Source: a virus
Length of the DNA stretch: 24,560 bases
Direction: 5' to 3' (one strand)
IMG/VR virus record: IMGVR_UViG_3300008120_000938
Coordinates: 1 to 24,560 of that record
A program made the translations under genes and the position numbers. Below the pieces are notes generated by a model. That model had not been told where the DNA came from. It saw only the letters and a program-made list of their open reading frames with translations, and did no database searches. Below are positions 7,603 through 15,890 of this stretch, piece after piece. Position 1 is the stretch's first letter. Every line of letters starts with the position of its first letter.

Positions 7603-9468
7603 ATGGCTAACGAGTTTGTAACCAGGTGCGGATTAGTATCCCGCGATAATTCTCAAATGTCCGGTTCTTTACAGGCAACCGGATCACTAGGTGTGACAGG
7701 AAGCGTTGGATTTGCTTACAATACACTAGTAGCAGGAGCTGCAGCTTGGTCGGCAGGAGGAGCTATGATCACTGCTAGATCCTTCCTAGCAGGAGCAGGT
7801 ACGCAAAATGCAGGTCTTGCATTTGGTGGATATTTCGCCCCTGCAGTTAGAGCTTGTACAGAAGAGTATAATGGCTCATCTTGGACTGCCGGCGGTACAA
7901 TGATTACTGCTAGACGGACATTAGCAGGAGCAGGAATACAAAATGCAGCTCTTGCTTTTGGAGGAAGTCCAACGGGCGGGGTAGCATGCACAGAAGAATA
8001 CGATGGAGCTTCGTGGACCGTTGGCGGTGCTTTATCAACAGCTAGATATGAGCTAGCAGGTGCAGGTACGCAAAATGCAGGCTTAGCCATCGGTGGAGTT
8101 ACCATTTTTGGTGTACAATCTTGTACAGAAGAATATGACGGTACTTCATGGTCAGCAGGCGGTGCTTTAAGTACTGCTAGATTCGCACTAGGAGGTGCAG
8201 GTACGCAAAACGAAGCACTTGCTTTCGGAGGTATGAATTCAGGGTACATTCAAGTATCCTGCACCGAAGAGTATAACGGAACATCATGGTCGTCAGGCGG
8301 TGCTTTAATAACAACCAGATTCAGATTAGCAGGAGCAGGTACGCAAAACGCTGGTCTAGCTTTTGGAGGGTATACCAACACAAGAGTTAGCTGTACAGAA
8401 GAATATAGTGGAACCTCATGGACGGTAGGCGGTGCTATGATTACTGCAAGACAATATCTAGCCGGAACTGGAGATTCAAACTCTTGTGCACTTGCTTTTG
8501 GCGGAATGGCCCCATCCGCAGTAGCATGCACAGAAGAATATGCAGCAACTACAACAGTATCAACAGTAAAAACATTCGACTATTCGTCAACAACGGGTAA
8601 TATAGCAGCAACCGGATCTTTATTCGGTACTGCATCTTACGCAACATTAACAGCTAGAGCAGAAACAATATTTCCGTTTACAGGCTCGGCTATAATGAGC
8701 GGTAGTTTACAATTGACCGGCAGTCTTTTTGTAACAGGCTCGCCTGTAACCATTCTCTCAAGCGTTTACATGAATCCCCAAACTTTACTTGGAGATGTAA
8801 ACATACCCGATAATACAAATGCATTAATTTTAGGCCCTTACACTATTTCCGGCAGTATTAATTTAGGTACAAGTTCGAGTTTACTTGTTATAGATGATTT
8901 TAATGCGTTAGCTACGACCGGATCCAATACATTCAACGGTGATCAAATCGTAAACGGAAGTATAAGTGCTACAGGAGGCTTTACAGGATCTCTATTAGGA
9001 AATGCTAGTACAGCAACAACTGCAAGTAATGCAACTACAGCCTCATATATCCTAAACGCAGTATCTAGCTCATTTGCTACTTCAGCATCTAGGGCAGAAA
9101 CAATATTTCCATTCACAGGAATTAGTACAACTTTAACTGCACAGAGTATTGTTGAGACGTCTGCTTTAAGGTATAAAGAAAATATTAAAGATTTGCAACC
9201 AATAGACGCTATCTATAAATTACGTCCTGTAACTTTCAATTGGAAAAATACACCAAAGTATGATATAGGTTTTATAGCAGAAGAAGTACAGGGTATAATT
9301 CCAGAATTAGTAGAATTGAATGAAAACGGCGAAGTAGAAGGCATCAAGTATTCTAAGATATCTACCCTTGTAGTTAAAGCCTTGCAATCCCAGGAAAAAC
9401 AAATCAAAGAATTGCAAGAGCAAGTCACTAGATTGACTAAAGAAATCAATGATTTAAAGAATACATAA
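7603..9468 (+). CDS. Tail fibre with six-bladed kelch-like propeller and C-terminal S74 chaperone domain
   Basis: This is a 621-residue protein. After a short TGS stem, residues 49-332 contain six kelch-like repeats of about 44-47 residues. Each has a TAGGAMITAR-type strand, a GTQNAGLAFGG strand and a closing CTEEYDGTSW-type motif; together they suggest a six-bladed beta-propeller. A second TGS/TASYA stem follows. The C-terminus is a peptidase S74 intramolecular chaperone domain: SALRYKENIKDL, then FNWK, DIGFIAEEVQ and a terminal coiled coil. In characterised S74 domains a Ser and a Lys five residues later form the autocleavage dyad; here these are Ser520 and Lys525, with the spacing conserved. 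I infer trimer assembly followed by release of the last ~102 residues. The propeller is a plausible receptor-binding head. It is the only fibre here with an S74 domain. Confidence 0.85.
   Translation: MANEFVTRCGLVSRDNSQMSGSLQATGSLGVTGSVGFAYNTLVAGAAAWSAGGAMITARSFLAGAGTQNAGLAFGGYFAPAVRACTEEYNGSSWTAGGTMITARRTLAGAGIQNAALAFGGSPTGGVACTEEYDGASWTVGGALSTARYELAGAGTQNAGLAIGGVTIFGVQSCTEEYDGTSWSAGGALSTARFALGGAGTQNEALAFGGMNSGYIQVSCTEEYNGTSWSSGGALITTRFRLAGAGTQNAGLAFGGYTNTRVSCTEEYSGTSWTVGGAMITARQYLAGTGDSNSCALAFGGMAPSAVACTEEYAATTTVSTVKTFDYSSTTGNIAATGSLFGTASYATLTARAETIFPFTGSAIMSGSLQLTGSLFVTGSPVTILSSVYMNPQTLLGDVNIPDNTNALILGPYTISGSINLGTSSSLLVIDDFNALATTGSNTFNGDQIVNGSISATGGFTGSLLGNASTATTASNATTASYILNAVSSSFATSASRAETIFPFTGISTTLTAQSIVETSALRYKENIKDLQPIDAIYKLRPVTFNWKNTPKYDIGFIAEEVQGIIPELVELNENGEVEGIKYSKISTLVVKALQSQEKQIKELQEQVTRLTKEINDLKNT
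7747..8598 (+). repeat. Six tandem kelch-like repeats (propeller 1)
   Basis: Six repeats of roughly 130-140 bases encode blades starting at Trp. Conserved DNA words such as gcaggtacgcaaaa and acagaagaatatgacgg recur between blades. The last blade degenerates into TFDYSSTTG before the next stem. The near-identity at DNA level would allow recombination between blades. Confidence 0.75.
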
Positions 9469-9526
9469 TACTCAGTTATATATTAGAAATAACATTACTC
9501 GTTCTTAGATTTCTATCTTAAGATGG

Positions 9527-9540
9527 TACTATTTATAGAT
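9527..9540 (+). promoter_or_regulatory. Candidate phage promoter motif (CTATTTAT copy 5)
   Basis: The sequence is TACTATTTATAGAT, with the core at 9529-9536. It lies in the 119-base gap between the two propeller fibre genes and 59 bases before the ATG at 9588. The rest of this gap is AT-rich, with an imperfect inverted repeat around 9503-9522, and holds no convincing gene. Confidence 0.45.
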
Positions 9541-9587
9541 ACGATTGTTTATTTCTTTAATATTCTAGCTGATAAAACAAATCTATA

Positions 9588-12500
9588 ATGAGTACTCTTA
9601 AGGTAAATAATATTACACCTTTTACAGGGAATTCCGTAACTATATCCGGACAGTTAATAACTTCCGGTAGCTCTGCTCAACTTACAGGCTCTCTGTTTGG
9701 AAGCTCCTCATATGCCACTAGTGCATCATATACAGTTAACGCTACGACCGCCTCATTTGCCACTAGTGCATCATATACAGTTAACGCTACGACCGCCTCA
9801 TTTGCCGCTACTGCATCGTATGTCGCTAATGTCAATCCATTCCCTTTTACAGGTTCTGCGATTGTGAGCGGATCTGTAGTAGTTACAGGAAGCATGCTAC
9901 TTGCTTATAACAGACTTATACCGGGCCTCTCCGGATGGTCAACAGGCGGATCTTTAATTGTAGCCAGAAGCTGTGGTGCTGGAACAGGAACACAAAATGC
10001 CGGTCTAGCCGCTGGAGGTTACGGACCTCCTGGTGCTGTCTACCAGTGTACAGAAGAGTATGACGGAACATCGTGGACGGCGGGCGGAGCAATGATCGGC
10101 CTCATGTGTGCAAACGCAGCAGCAGGTACACAAAATGCCGGTCTTACTTTCGCAGGTAGGAACCCTTCAAAACAATGTTCTGAAGAGTATGACGGAACAT
10201 CGTGGACAGCGGGCGGTACTTTGATTGACGTGTCGTGCTTACGTACAGGTGCAGGGACACAAAACGCCGGTTTAGCGTTCGGTGGATTTGGTGCATATCA
10301 ATGCACAGAAGAGTACGATGGGACATCGTGGACGGCGGGCGGAGCAATGATTATAGGTGGATCTGCAGCAGCCGGAGCTGGTACGCAAAACGCCGCACTA
10401 TCGATTGCTGGCGCTTCACCTAGTCCTTCGTTTGCTATTATGGCTTGTTCTGAAGAATATGACGGAACATCCTGGGCAGTAGGCGGTGCATTAAGTCAAG
10501 CGAGATATACGCTAGGAGGTGCAGGTATACAAAATGATGCTATTGCATTTGGAGGATGTAATTTTCCCGGCTATACAACTTCTAACTGTACCGAACAGTA
10601 TAACGGAACAACCTGGTCGAGCACTTCTGCTATGATTTGTGGAAGAATTTACGTAAGGGGTGCAGGAGCATCAGGAACTTCAGCTCTAGCATTTGGAGGA
10701 TATAAAATAAGCCCTTTTGCTGTATTATCGTGTACTGAAGAATTTAGTGTGACCGACCCGACAGTAGCAATGACATCAACATTTATTTACGATAATTTAT
10801 CAGGATCGATATCAGCTACCGGGTCTCTTCTAGGAACAGCTTCTTTTGCAACAAATGTAGGTATATTAACCGGATCACTTGTTACTAGCGGAAGCCTTAT
10901 AGTAACAGGAAGCGCACAGTTCAGTTACCTCGGTACATTCGGAGGCTGGTCTGCAGGCGGTGCATTAATTACTGCTAGATGGATCTTGGGAGGAGCAGGC
11001 ACACAAAACGCCGGCTTAGCCTTCGGCGGTTACTGTGCCCCTACAATTCGAGCGTGTACAGAAGAATATAATGGAACATCGTGGACAGCAGGCGGTGCAT
11101 TAATCACCGCCAGAACCTACCCAGTAGGAGCAGGTACACAGAACGCCGGTCTTGCTGCTGGAGGAAGTTATACTACTTGTACAGAAGAATACGATGGAAA
11201 CACATGGACAGCAGGCTGTGCTATGATTAGTGATTGCAGCCAACGAGCAGGAGCAGGAAGTCAGAACGCAGCTCTAGCATTTGGAGGTTCGTATCCCAGA
11301 CAGTCGATTACAGAAGAGTATGACGGTACAACATGGACATCAGGCGGTGCTTTAATTATTGCTGTTCGTCAACTCGCAGGAGCTGGTACACAAAACGCCG
11401 GTCTTTCTTTTGGCGGTGTTAACCCTAGTGCAACAAATGTAACTGAAGAATACGACGGTACGTCTTGGGCGACAGGAGGTACTTTAAACACAGCAAGAGC
11501 TGATCTCGCTGGCGCAGGTACACAAAACGCAGGTTTAGCTATGGGAGGAGGAAATGCAGGCTGTACAGAAACATATAACGGAACTTCTTGGACTACGAGC
11601 GCTGCATTAATTACTGCTAGATATCAACTTGCAGGAGCTGGAACACAAGCATTAGGGTTAGCCTTTGGAGGTCGTAGTAATGCTCCACAATTTTCTTGTA
11701 CAGAAGAATTCATACTTCCTTACTTTGAAGCAGTTAGAACTTTTAACTACTGTAATACAAATGGAGCGATATCAGCAACCGGTTCTTTATTCGGTACCGC
11801 TTCGATAGCTTTAAGCGCTTCATTTGCCACCAGTGCATCTAGCGCGATAACAATATTTCCTTTCACAGGTACTGGATCTGTAAACGGAAGCCTGATAGTT
11901 ACCGGCTCTTTAAATACATCCGGATCTAAAACCAACATAGGCCCTTTTATAAATACCGGATCCGTAACTTTCTCCGGCTCTCTAACTCATACAGGAGGTG
12001 TAGGATTCTGCTATCTCGCCGGTAGCCCAACAGGACCTGCCGCTTGGTCTGCAGGCGGTGCTTTAATCACGGCCCGAGGTGCTGGTGCAGGAGCCGGAAC
12101 GCAGAATGCCGGTCTTTTAGCTGGAGGAAATCCATTCACTACAAACACCGAAGAATATAACGGTACGTCCTGGTCAGGAGGCGGCGGACTACCAATCTTA
12201 GTCACCAGTATGGCAGCAGCAGGAACACAAAATGCTGCATCAGCCTTCGGAGGAAATACGCCAGGCGGAGTCAGTAGTTGTACAGTAGAGTACGACGGGA
12301 CATCCTGGTCTGCAGGAGGTAATTTAATCTGTGCTAGACAATGCCCTGCAGGCGCAGGAACACAAAACGTCGGACTTGCGATGGGAGGATCCTTAGCAGC
12401 TTCCCCTTTTGCACTACTAGCTTGTACGGAAGAGTATGATGGTACCTCTTGGACAGCCGGCGGTGCAATGATTACAGCAAGAACTAGTCTAGCCGGAGCA

Positions 12501-13022
12501 GGAACACAAAACGCCGGACTTGCGATGGGAGGTTTTACTGGTGCTCGCGTTACATGTACAGAAGAATATAATGGAACATCCTGGGCAGCAGGCGGTGCAA
12601 TGATTACTGCTAGAAATAGCCTCGGAGGTGCAGGTACGCAGAATGCAGGCCTCGCTTTTGGAGGTTACGATGGTTCAGTCGCACGAACTTGTACAGAAGA
12701 GTACAACGGAACATCGTGGTCGGCGAAAGCTGCTATGATTACAGCTAGACGAAATCCAGGTGGAGCAGGTATAACATCCTGTGCTCTTGCTATGGGAGGA
12801 GATGTACCAGCAGGTCAATGTAGTTGTACAGAAGAATTTACTGCAGCTACTGTCTTCGCTTTTAACAAAACTTTCGACTATTCTTCTTCATCAGGAGCCG
12901 TAATTCTATCCGCTGTATCCGCTAGCTTAAATTTTGCAGACGATACCGAAGCAGCAACCGGAGGAATACCGCTCGGAGGGCTTTATAGAAGTGGAAGCCT
13001 CATTAGAATAAGATTAAGTTAA
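9588..13022 (+). CDS. Giant tail fibre with three six-bladed kelch-like propellers
   Basis: This is a 1144-residue protein. The N-terminus MSTLKVNNITPF is a common phage fibre start. It is followed by TASYTVNATTASFATS repeats, including an exact 15-residue duplication. Three propeller modules then alternate with TGS/TASYA stems, starting at Trp117, Trp454 and Trp820. Each has six blades with the GTQNAGLAFGG core and CTEEYDGTSW closing motif, and each ends in a F(D/N)Y or FIYDN segment before ISATGSLFGTAS. The C-terminus (DDTEAATGGIPLGGLYRSG, then IRIRLS) is a short end seen on many phage fibres lacking an S74 domain. The modules are homologous to the single propeller of the preceding gene, so the array arose by module duplication. 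I infer a multivalent adhesin; the ligand is unknown. Confidence 0.82.
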   Translation: MSTLKVNNITPFTGNSVTISGQLITSGSSAQLTGSLFGSSSYATSASYTVNATTASFATSASYTVNATTASFAATASYVANVNPFPFTGSAIVSGSVVVTGSMLLAYNRLIPGLSGWSTGGSLIVARSCGAGTGTQNAGLAAGGYGPPGAVYQCTEEYDGTSWTAGGAMIGLMCANAAAGTQNAGLTFAGRNPSKQCSEEYDGTSWTAGGTLIDVSCLRTGAGTQNAGLAFGGFGAYQCTEEYDGTSWTAGGAMIIGGSAAAGAGTQNAALSIAGASPSPSFAIMACSEEYDGTSWAVGGALSQARYTLGGAGIQNDAIAFGGCNFPGYTTSNCTEQYNGTTWSSTSAMICGRIYVRGAGASGTSALAFGGYKISPFAVLSCTEEFSVTDPTVAMTSTFIYDNLSGSISATGSLLGTASFATNVGILTGSLVTSGSLIVTGSAQFSYLGTFGGWSAGGALITARWILGGAGTQNAGLAFGGYCAPTIRACTEEYNGTSWTAGGALITARTYPVGAGTQNAGLAAGGSYTTCTEEYDGNTWTAGCAMISDCSQRAGAGSQNAALAFGGSYPRQSITEEYDGTTWTSGGALIIAVRQLAGAGTQNAGLSFGGVNPSATNVTEEYDGTSWATGGTLNTARADLAGAGTQNAGLAMGGGNAGCTETYNGTSWTTSAALITARYQLAGAGTQALGLAFGGRSNAPQFSCTEEFILPYFEAVRTFNYCNTNGAISATGSLFGTASIALSASFATSASSAITIFPFTGTGSVNGSLIVTGSLNTSGSKTNIGPFINTGSVTFSGSLTHTGGVGFCYLAGSPTGPAAWSAGGALITARGAGAGAGTQNAGLLAGGNPFTTNTEEYNGTSWSGGGGLPILVTSMAAAGTQNAASAFGGNTPGGVSSCTVEYDGTSWSAGGNLICARQCPAGAGTQNVGLAMGGSLAASPFALLACTEEYDGTSWTAGGAMITARTSLAGAGTQNAGLAMGGFTGARVTCTEEYNGTSWAAGGAMITARNSLGGAGTQNAGLAFGGYDGSVARTCTEEYNGTSWSAKAAMITARRNPGGAGITSCALAMGGDVPAGQCSCTEEFTAATVFAFNKTFDYSSSSGAVILSAVSASLNFADDTEAATGGIPLGGLYRSGSLIRIRLS
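9714..9803 (+). repeat. Exact 45-bp tandem duplication
   Basis: Two identical 45-base units, 9714-9758 and 9759-9803, encode ATSASYTVNATTASF twice in frame. A third, diverged unit follows from 9804. The perfect identity implies a recent duplication by slippage or unequal recombination, and it lengthens the fibre stem without changing the frame. Confidence 0.9.
9936..10806 (+). repeat. Six kelch-like repeats (propeller 2)
   Basis: This array begins at Trp117 of the giant fibre. Six blades of about 130-145 bases are visible; all six keep a Cys in the CTEEY-type motif. The last blade decays into FIYDNLSG. Its blades are more varied at the start (for example IGLMCANAAA in place of ITARxxLAG) than those of the other propellers. 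Confidence 0.72.
10947..11766 (+). repeat. Six kelch-like repeats (propeller 3)
   Basis: This array begins at Trp454 of the giant fibre. Six blades end in FNYCNTNG. Blades 3 and 4 have Ile or Val in place of the usual Cys before TEEY. Otherwise the GTQNAGLAFGG core is well kept. Confidence 0.72.
12045..12899 (+). repeat. Six kelch-like repeats (propeller 4)
   Basis: This array begins at Trp820 of the giant fibre. Six blades end in FDYSSSSG, very like the end of propeller 1 (FDYSSTTG) in the neighbouring gene. That similarity suggests exchange of whole propellers between the two genes. Blade 1 lacks the Cys before TEEY. Confidence 0.72.
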
Positions 13023-13052
13023 CTACTTTTAACAACTGATAAAGCAAAAAAA

Positions 13053-13289
13053 ATGAAATACTTTGTAGCAGAAAACACCGGAAAAGGGTTCATTACTCAC
13101 CAAGACAGCGAAAGATCACATATTGCAGGCTATCCAGGTAATGTCTGGGCTACTGAAAGTAATGAAGCCTGGGCATCACGCACTAATGCTGTAGAAAAGA
13201 CCAGAGATGAGGCTCAAGCTCTCATCGACGCAGCTATCGCTGGAGTAACTGATCCTGAAGGAAAACAAATAGTTATAACTCTTCCATAA
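13053..13289 (+). CDS. Small protein of unknown function
   Basis: This is a 78-residue soluble protein (MKYFVAENTGKGFITHQD...IVITLP) beginning 31 bases after the giant fibre. It has an N-terminal strand-rich half with WATESNEAWASRT and a helical segment TRDEAQALIDAAIAGV, and no signal peptide or membrane segment. Small genes of this type often follow fibre genes in aquatic phages, and some may assist fibre folding or attachment. I do not recognise a named family. The leader is A-rich with no Shine-Dalgarno sequence. Confidence 0.65.
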   Translation: MKYFVAENTGKGFITHQDSERSHIAGYPGNVWATESNEAWASRTNAVEKTRDEAQALIDAAIAGVTDPEGKQIVITLP

Positions 13290-13344
13290 AAAGAGTTGTA
13301 ATATTGAAAAATAGTTATTATATTAAATTAATTGAAATATTGTT

Positions 13345-14049
13345 ATGAGTGAAAATCAAGAAAAACAGAGTTACGAATTAGCTATCCCTAGTGATTTACA
13401 GAATATTCTAGCGGTTCTCAAACCGGAAGATGCAAAAGAAGTTTTAAGATTAAAAGAAGAACTGGCTGATAACTGGAATAAAAAGCAAATTTTCCGTACC
13501 GAAACGGAAATGCGTGTATCAGTTCTCAATGATGCCAAGCACCCAACTCCTGCTTCTAAATACTGGCAATCTGTTAGAGAGATGTCTGCGCACTTTGATG
13601 CAATGATGAATCTCTCTTTTGATATGCGTAGGGCCGATGTTGAAAGACTTAAGCTCGAGCGTAAAATGAAAGAAGCAGAGTTAAAAGGAGATATGCTAGA
13701 AATCATGGAAATTCAGATTGATCTCGATCAGAATCTTTATGGAAAAGCCTGTATGGAACAAGTAGCTCACGATCGTGTAAGAGAAATTCAGACTTGGTCT
13801 AAAATTAAGACCGAACTTAACGACGGAAGTTTCGATGATAGAAATGTTAATACACATCAGGCTGAAAGTCTGGGATTGAGACTTGAAAATAGAGTTAAGG
13901 CATTAAGCCCTAATAGCGAACCCAGTGAAGTTATTAATGCTGTAGGTCCTCTACAGACTCTTCAGAGACTAAAAACAGAAGGTAATACGTTACTTACCTT
14001 TGAACAGACTCGTCAACAACTAACTCAACAAGCCGATTCCCAGCAATAG
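13345..14049 (+). CDS. Conserved phage protein of unknown function, largely helical
   Basis: This is a 234-residue, charged, largely alpha-helical protein. Residues about 20-50 (LKPEDAKEVLRLKEELADNW) and 95-140 (RADVERLKLERKMKEAELKGD) are predicted coiled coil, and the C-terminus is Gln-rich (QTRQQLTQQADSQQ). It has no enzymatic motif, signal peptide or membrane segment. It may be a scaffold, assembly or regulatory protein, but the function is unknown. The 55-base leader is extremely AT-rich, without a Shine-Dalgarno sequence or an exact copy of the CTATTTAT motif. The first oxygenase gene follows 20 bases downstream, so it may head the auxiliary operon. Confidence 0.7.
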   Translation: MSENQEKQSYELAIPSDLQNILAVLKPEDAKEVLRLKEELADNWNKKQIFRTETEMRVSVLNDAKHPTPASKYWQSVREMSAHFDAMMNLSFDMRRADVERLKLERKMKEAELKGDMLEIMEIQIDLDQNLYGKACMEQVAHDRVREIQTWSKIKTELNDGSFDDRNVNTHQAESLGLRLENRVKALSPNSEPSEVINAVGPLQTLQRLKTEGNTLLTFEQTRQQLTQQADSQQ

Positions 14050-14069
14050 AGTAAAAATACCTAACAGTT

Positions 14070-14657
14070 ATGTTTTTCTACAGAAAAGAAAATGCCCTTT
14101 CCCCGGAATTATGTAAGTCTTTTATAGATTCCTTTGAAGCATCAGAAGACAAGCGCCCTGGAGTATCCTACGGCCCTGATGGTACCGCTTCAACGGGAGC
14201 TAAAAAGTCTACTGATATTACCTTCCACCCCCAATACCGGAATCACCCTGTATGGGGTACCTTGTTAGGCTCGTTAGTAGATGTCTTAGAAAGAGGACTT
14301 AGAGATTATAGAGATAGGCATTCTTTAGCTTTTTCTAATTTAGATCCATTACAAATAAGTTCGTTATTCAATCTACAACGTTATGATCCAGGTGAAGGTT
14401 TTTATGGATGGCATTGTGAAAGAGCTACTAACAGGTGTAATACTAGGTATCTAGTTTGGATCTTATACCTAAACACTATCACGGACAGAGGTGAAACAGA
14501 GTTCTACTATCAACATCACTTTGAATCTGCTATACAAGGTAAATTGGTTATTTGGCCTTCCGACTGGATGTATTTACATCGCGGTGTTCCTTCGCCTTCA
14601 CAAACAAAGTATATACTAACCGGATGGTATACTATGATCGATAGACAAGAAAAATAA
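14070..14657 (+). CDS. 2-oxoglutarate/Fe(II) oxygenase-like protein (HxE variant)
   Basis: This is a 195-residue protein with the double-stranded beta-helix pattern of prolyl-4-hydroxylase-type oxygenases. Candidate iron ligands are His115 and Glu117 (GWHCER) and the distal His170 (YLHRGV). Lys180 (KYILTGW), ten residues after His170, sits where a Lys or Arg normally binds 2-oxoglutarate. LVWILYLN and GETEFYY fit the core strands. The usual motif is HxD, so Glu117 is a notable variant. The reaction would be O2- and 2-oxoglutarate-dependent hydroxylation of a protein, sugar or small-molecule substrate. It is first in a run of oxygenase genes, five bases before the next. Family assignment is good; activity is unproven and the substrate unknown. 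Confidence 0.78.
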   Translation: MFFYRKENALSPELCKSFIDSFEASEDKRPGVSYGPDGTASTGAKKSTDITFHPQYRNHPVWGTLLGSLVDVLERGLRDYRDRHSLAFSNLDPLQISSLFNLQRYDPGEGFYGWHCERATNRCNTRYLVWILYLNTITDRGETEFYYQHHFESAIQGKLVIWPSDWMYLHRGVPSPSQTKYILTGWYTMIDRQEK

Positions 14658-14661
14658 ATAT

Positions 14662-15273
14662 ATGTTCCCATTAAAACCGTATAATGATTTTAAACCTCAG
14701 TCTAACTGGAGTACTTTTTACTATTTCAAGAACGTATTTAACGATCAAATGATTCAAGAGTTAGATGAGATGGTAAAATCGAATTATAAATTTTCTAAAG
14801 GTAGAACAGGGGTTAGAGAGTTAGGAAGTGATACGGATTCTTACAAGACTAATAACAGAGATATTGCCTATCTAAATCCAGCCCCACATACAAAATGGCT
14901 TTACGATATTTTATTTCCTTTAGTATTAGAAGCAAATAGTAAGTTATTTCACTTTGATATTGATACTGTAACCGACCCTATTCATTATGTCATCTATCCA
15001 ACCGATGGCGGACACCTTGATTGGCATATGGATGTTGGAGCATTAGGGGTTAATAAGAGAAAAATTGCCACCACTATTCAACTTTCTGATTCTAAAGACT
15101 ACGAAGGCGGTGATTTTGAAATTTGGTTTGGCGGAAAAGAATCTATTATTGTCCCGCGAGAAAAAGGAGATGTTATTTGCTTTCCAGCATTTTGTATGCA
15201 TAGGGTGAGACCAATTACTAGAGGAGAACGTAAGTGTATGGTATTTTGGACAGGCGGACGCCCATTTAGGTAA
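14662..15273 (+). CDS. Prolyl-4-hydroxylase-type 2OG-Fe(II) oxygenase
   Basis: This 203-residue protein carries a complete 2-oxoglutarate oxygenase signature: His122 and Asp124 (HLDWHMDVG), distal His180 (CMHRVRP) and Arg190 ten residues later (GERKCMVFW). YEGGDFEIWF and GDVICFPAF are the typical core strands of PKHD/P4H-like hydroxylases. The length matches small single-domain family members from phages. It should be catalytically competent, using O2 and 2-oxoglutarate to hydroxylate a substrate that cannot be told from sequence. Spacing to the neighbours (4 and 11 bases) indicates co-transcription. Confidence 0.88.
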   Translation: MFPLKPYNDFKPQSNWSTFYYFKNVFNDQMIQELDEMVKSNYKFSKGRTGVRELGSDTDSYKTNNRDIAYLNPAPHTKWLYDILFPLVLEANSKLFHFDIDTVTDPIHYVIYPTDGGHLDWHMDVGALGVNKRKIATTIQLSDSKDYEGGDFEIWFGGKESIIVPREKGDVICFPAFCMHRVRPITRGERKCMVFWTGGRPFR

Positions 15274-15284
15274 AAAAATATTTT

Positions 15285-15890
15285 ATGGAATTTAAAGTTT
15301 ATGAACAACTCTGGTTTACAACCCCTGTATGGGAGTGTCCCGTATCAGGAATCGACAATCAATCTATCAAGCAGTACTGTTTAGAGACACGTAGACAGAA
15401 ACCAGGAGTTACTATCTCAAATAGGGGAGGATGGCATAGCGGCGAACTGCTATTCCCTATACCTACAGCTCTTGAAAGGTTATTTAACGATCTCACAGTA
15501 TTTGCAAATGATGTTTGTGCTCGATATACTGGAATCAAAGATCTGCAATTAGGTAATTTTTGGATTAACATTAACGGACATCACGATTATAACCTAATAC
15601 ACGATCATCAAAGCAGTGTTTTATCAGGAGTATACTACGTATCAGTTCCCCAGAGTAACATGGGAGATTTAGTGCTACATAGGGGAGACAACATGGAATT
15701 CTTTATGACAGGTAAAGTCGAAAGAGAACAGACAATGTCTAATGCTCTATCGGTTACCAAGCCGGCTCAAGAATCTACTTTTTACCTATTTCCGAGCTGG
15801 GTCAAGCATCACGTCGAAAGAAACGAATCAAATCAAGAGAGAATTTCAATAGCCTTCAATTTTGTACCTAAAGAGTTTATTAACAAATAA
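15285..15890 (+). CDS. Putative 2OG-Fe(II) oxygenase, TIGR02466-like
   Basis: This is a 201-residue protein of the phage-associated putative oxygenase family with the pattern IHDHQSSVLSGVYYVSVP and FPSWVKHHVERN, then ERISIAFNF. Candidate metal and cosubstrate residues are His106, His108, His175 and Arg186. The first pair is HxH rather than HxD, a feature shared with the two paralogues at 17921 and 18558. The function is probably oxygen-dependent hydroxylation; no substrate is known. It is separated from its paralogues by two membrane proteins and the halogenase. Family call is firm, catalysis inferred. Confidence 0.82.
   Translation: MEFKVYEQLWFTTPVWECPVSGIDNQSIKQYCLETRRQKPGVTISNRGGWHSGELLFPIPTALERLFNDLTVFANDVCARYTGIKDLQLGNFWININGHHDYNLIHDHQSSVLSGVYYVSVPQSNMGDLVLHRGDNMEFFMTGKVEREQTMSNALSVTKPAQESTFYLFPSWVKHHVERNESNQERISIAFNFVPKEFINK

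Noticed and set aside
7716-8531. Long open frames on the minus strand opposite the propeller repeats
   Set aside because: They are antisense shadows of the repeats: periodic Pro-Ala-rich translations that mirror the blade period, with no independent coding features.
9481-9526. Rho-independent terminator after the S74 fibre
   Set aside because: The inverted repeat near 9503-9522 is imperfect and AT-rich, with no GC stem and no T-run.
7747-12899. Possible diversity-generating retroelement target in the variable blade positions
   Set aside because: Variation is not adenine-specific, the fold is not the usual C-type-lectin target, and no reverse transcriptase or template repeat is visible. Recombination and ordinary drift explain it better.
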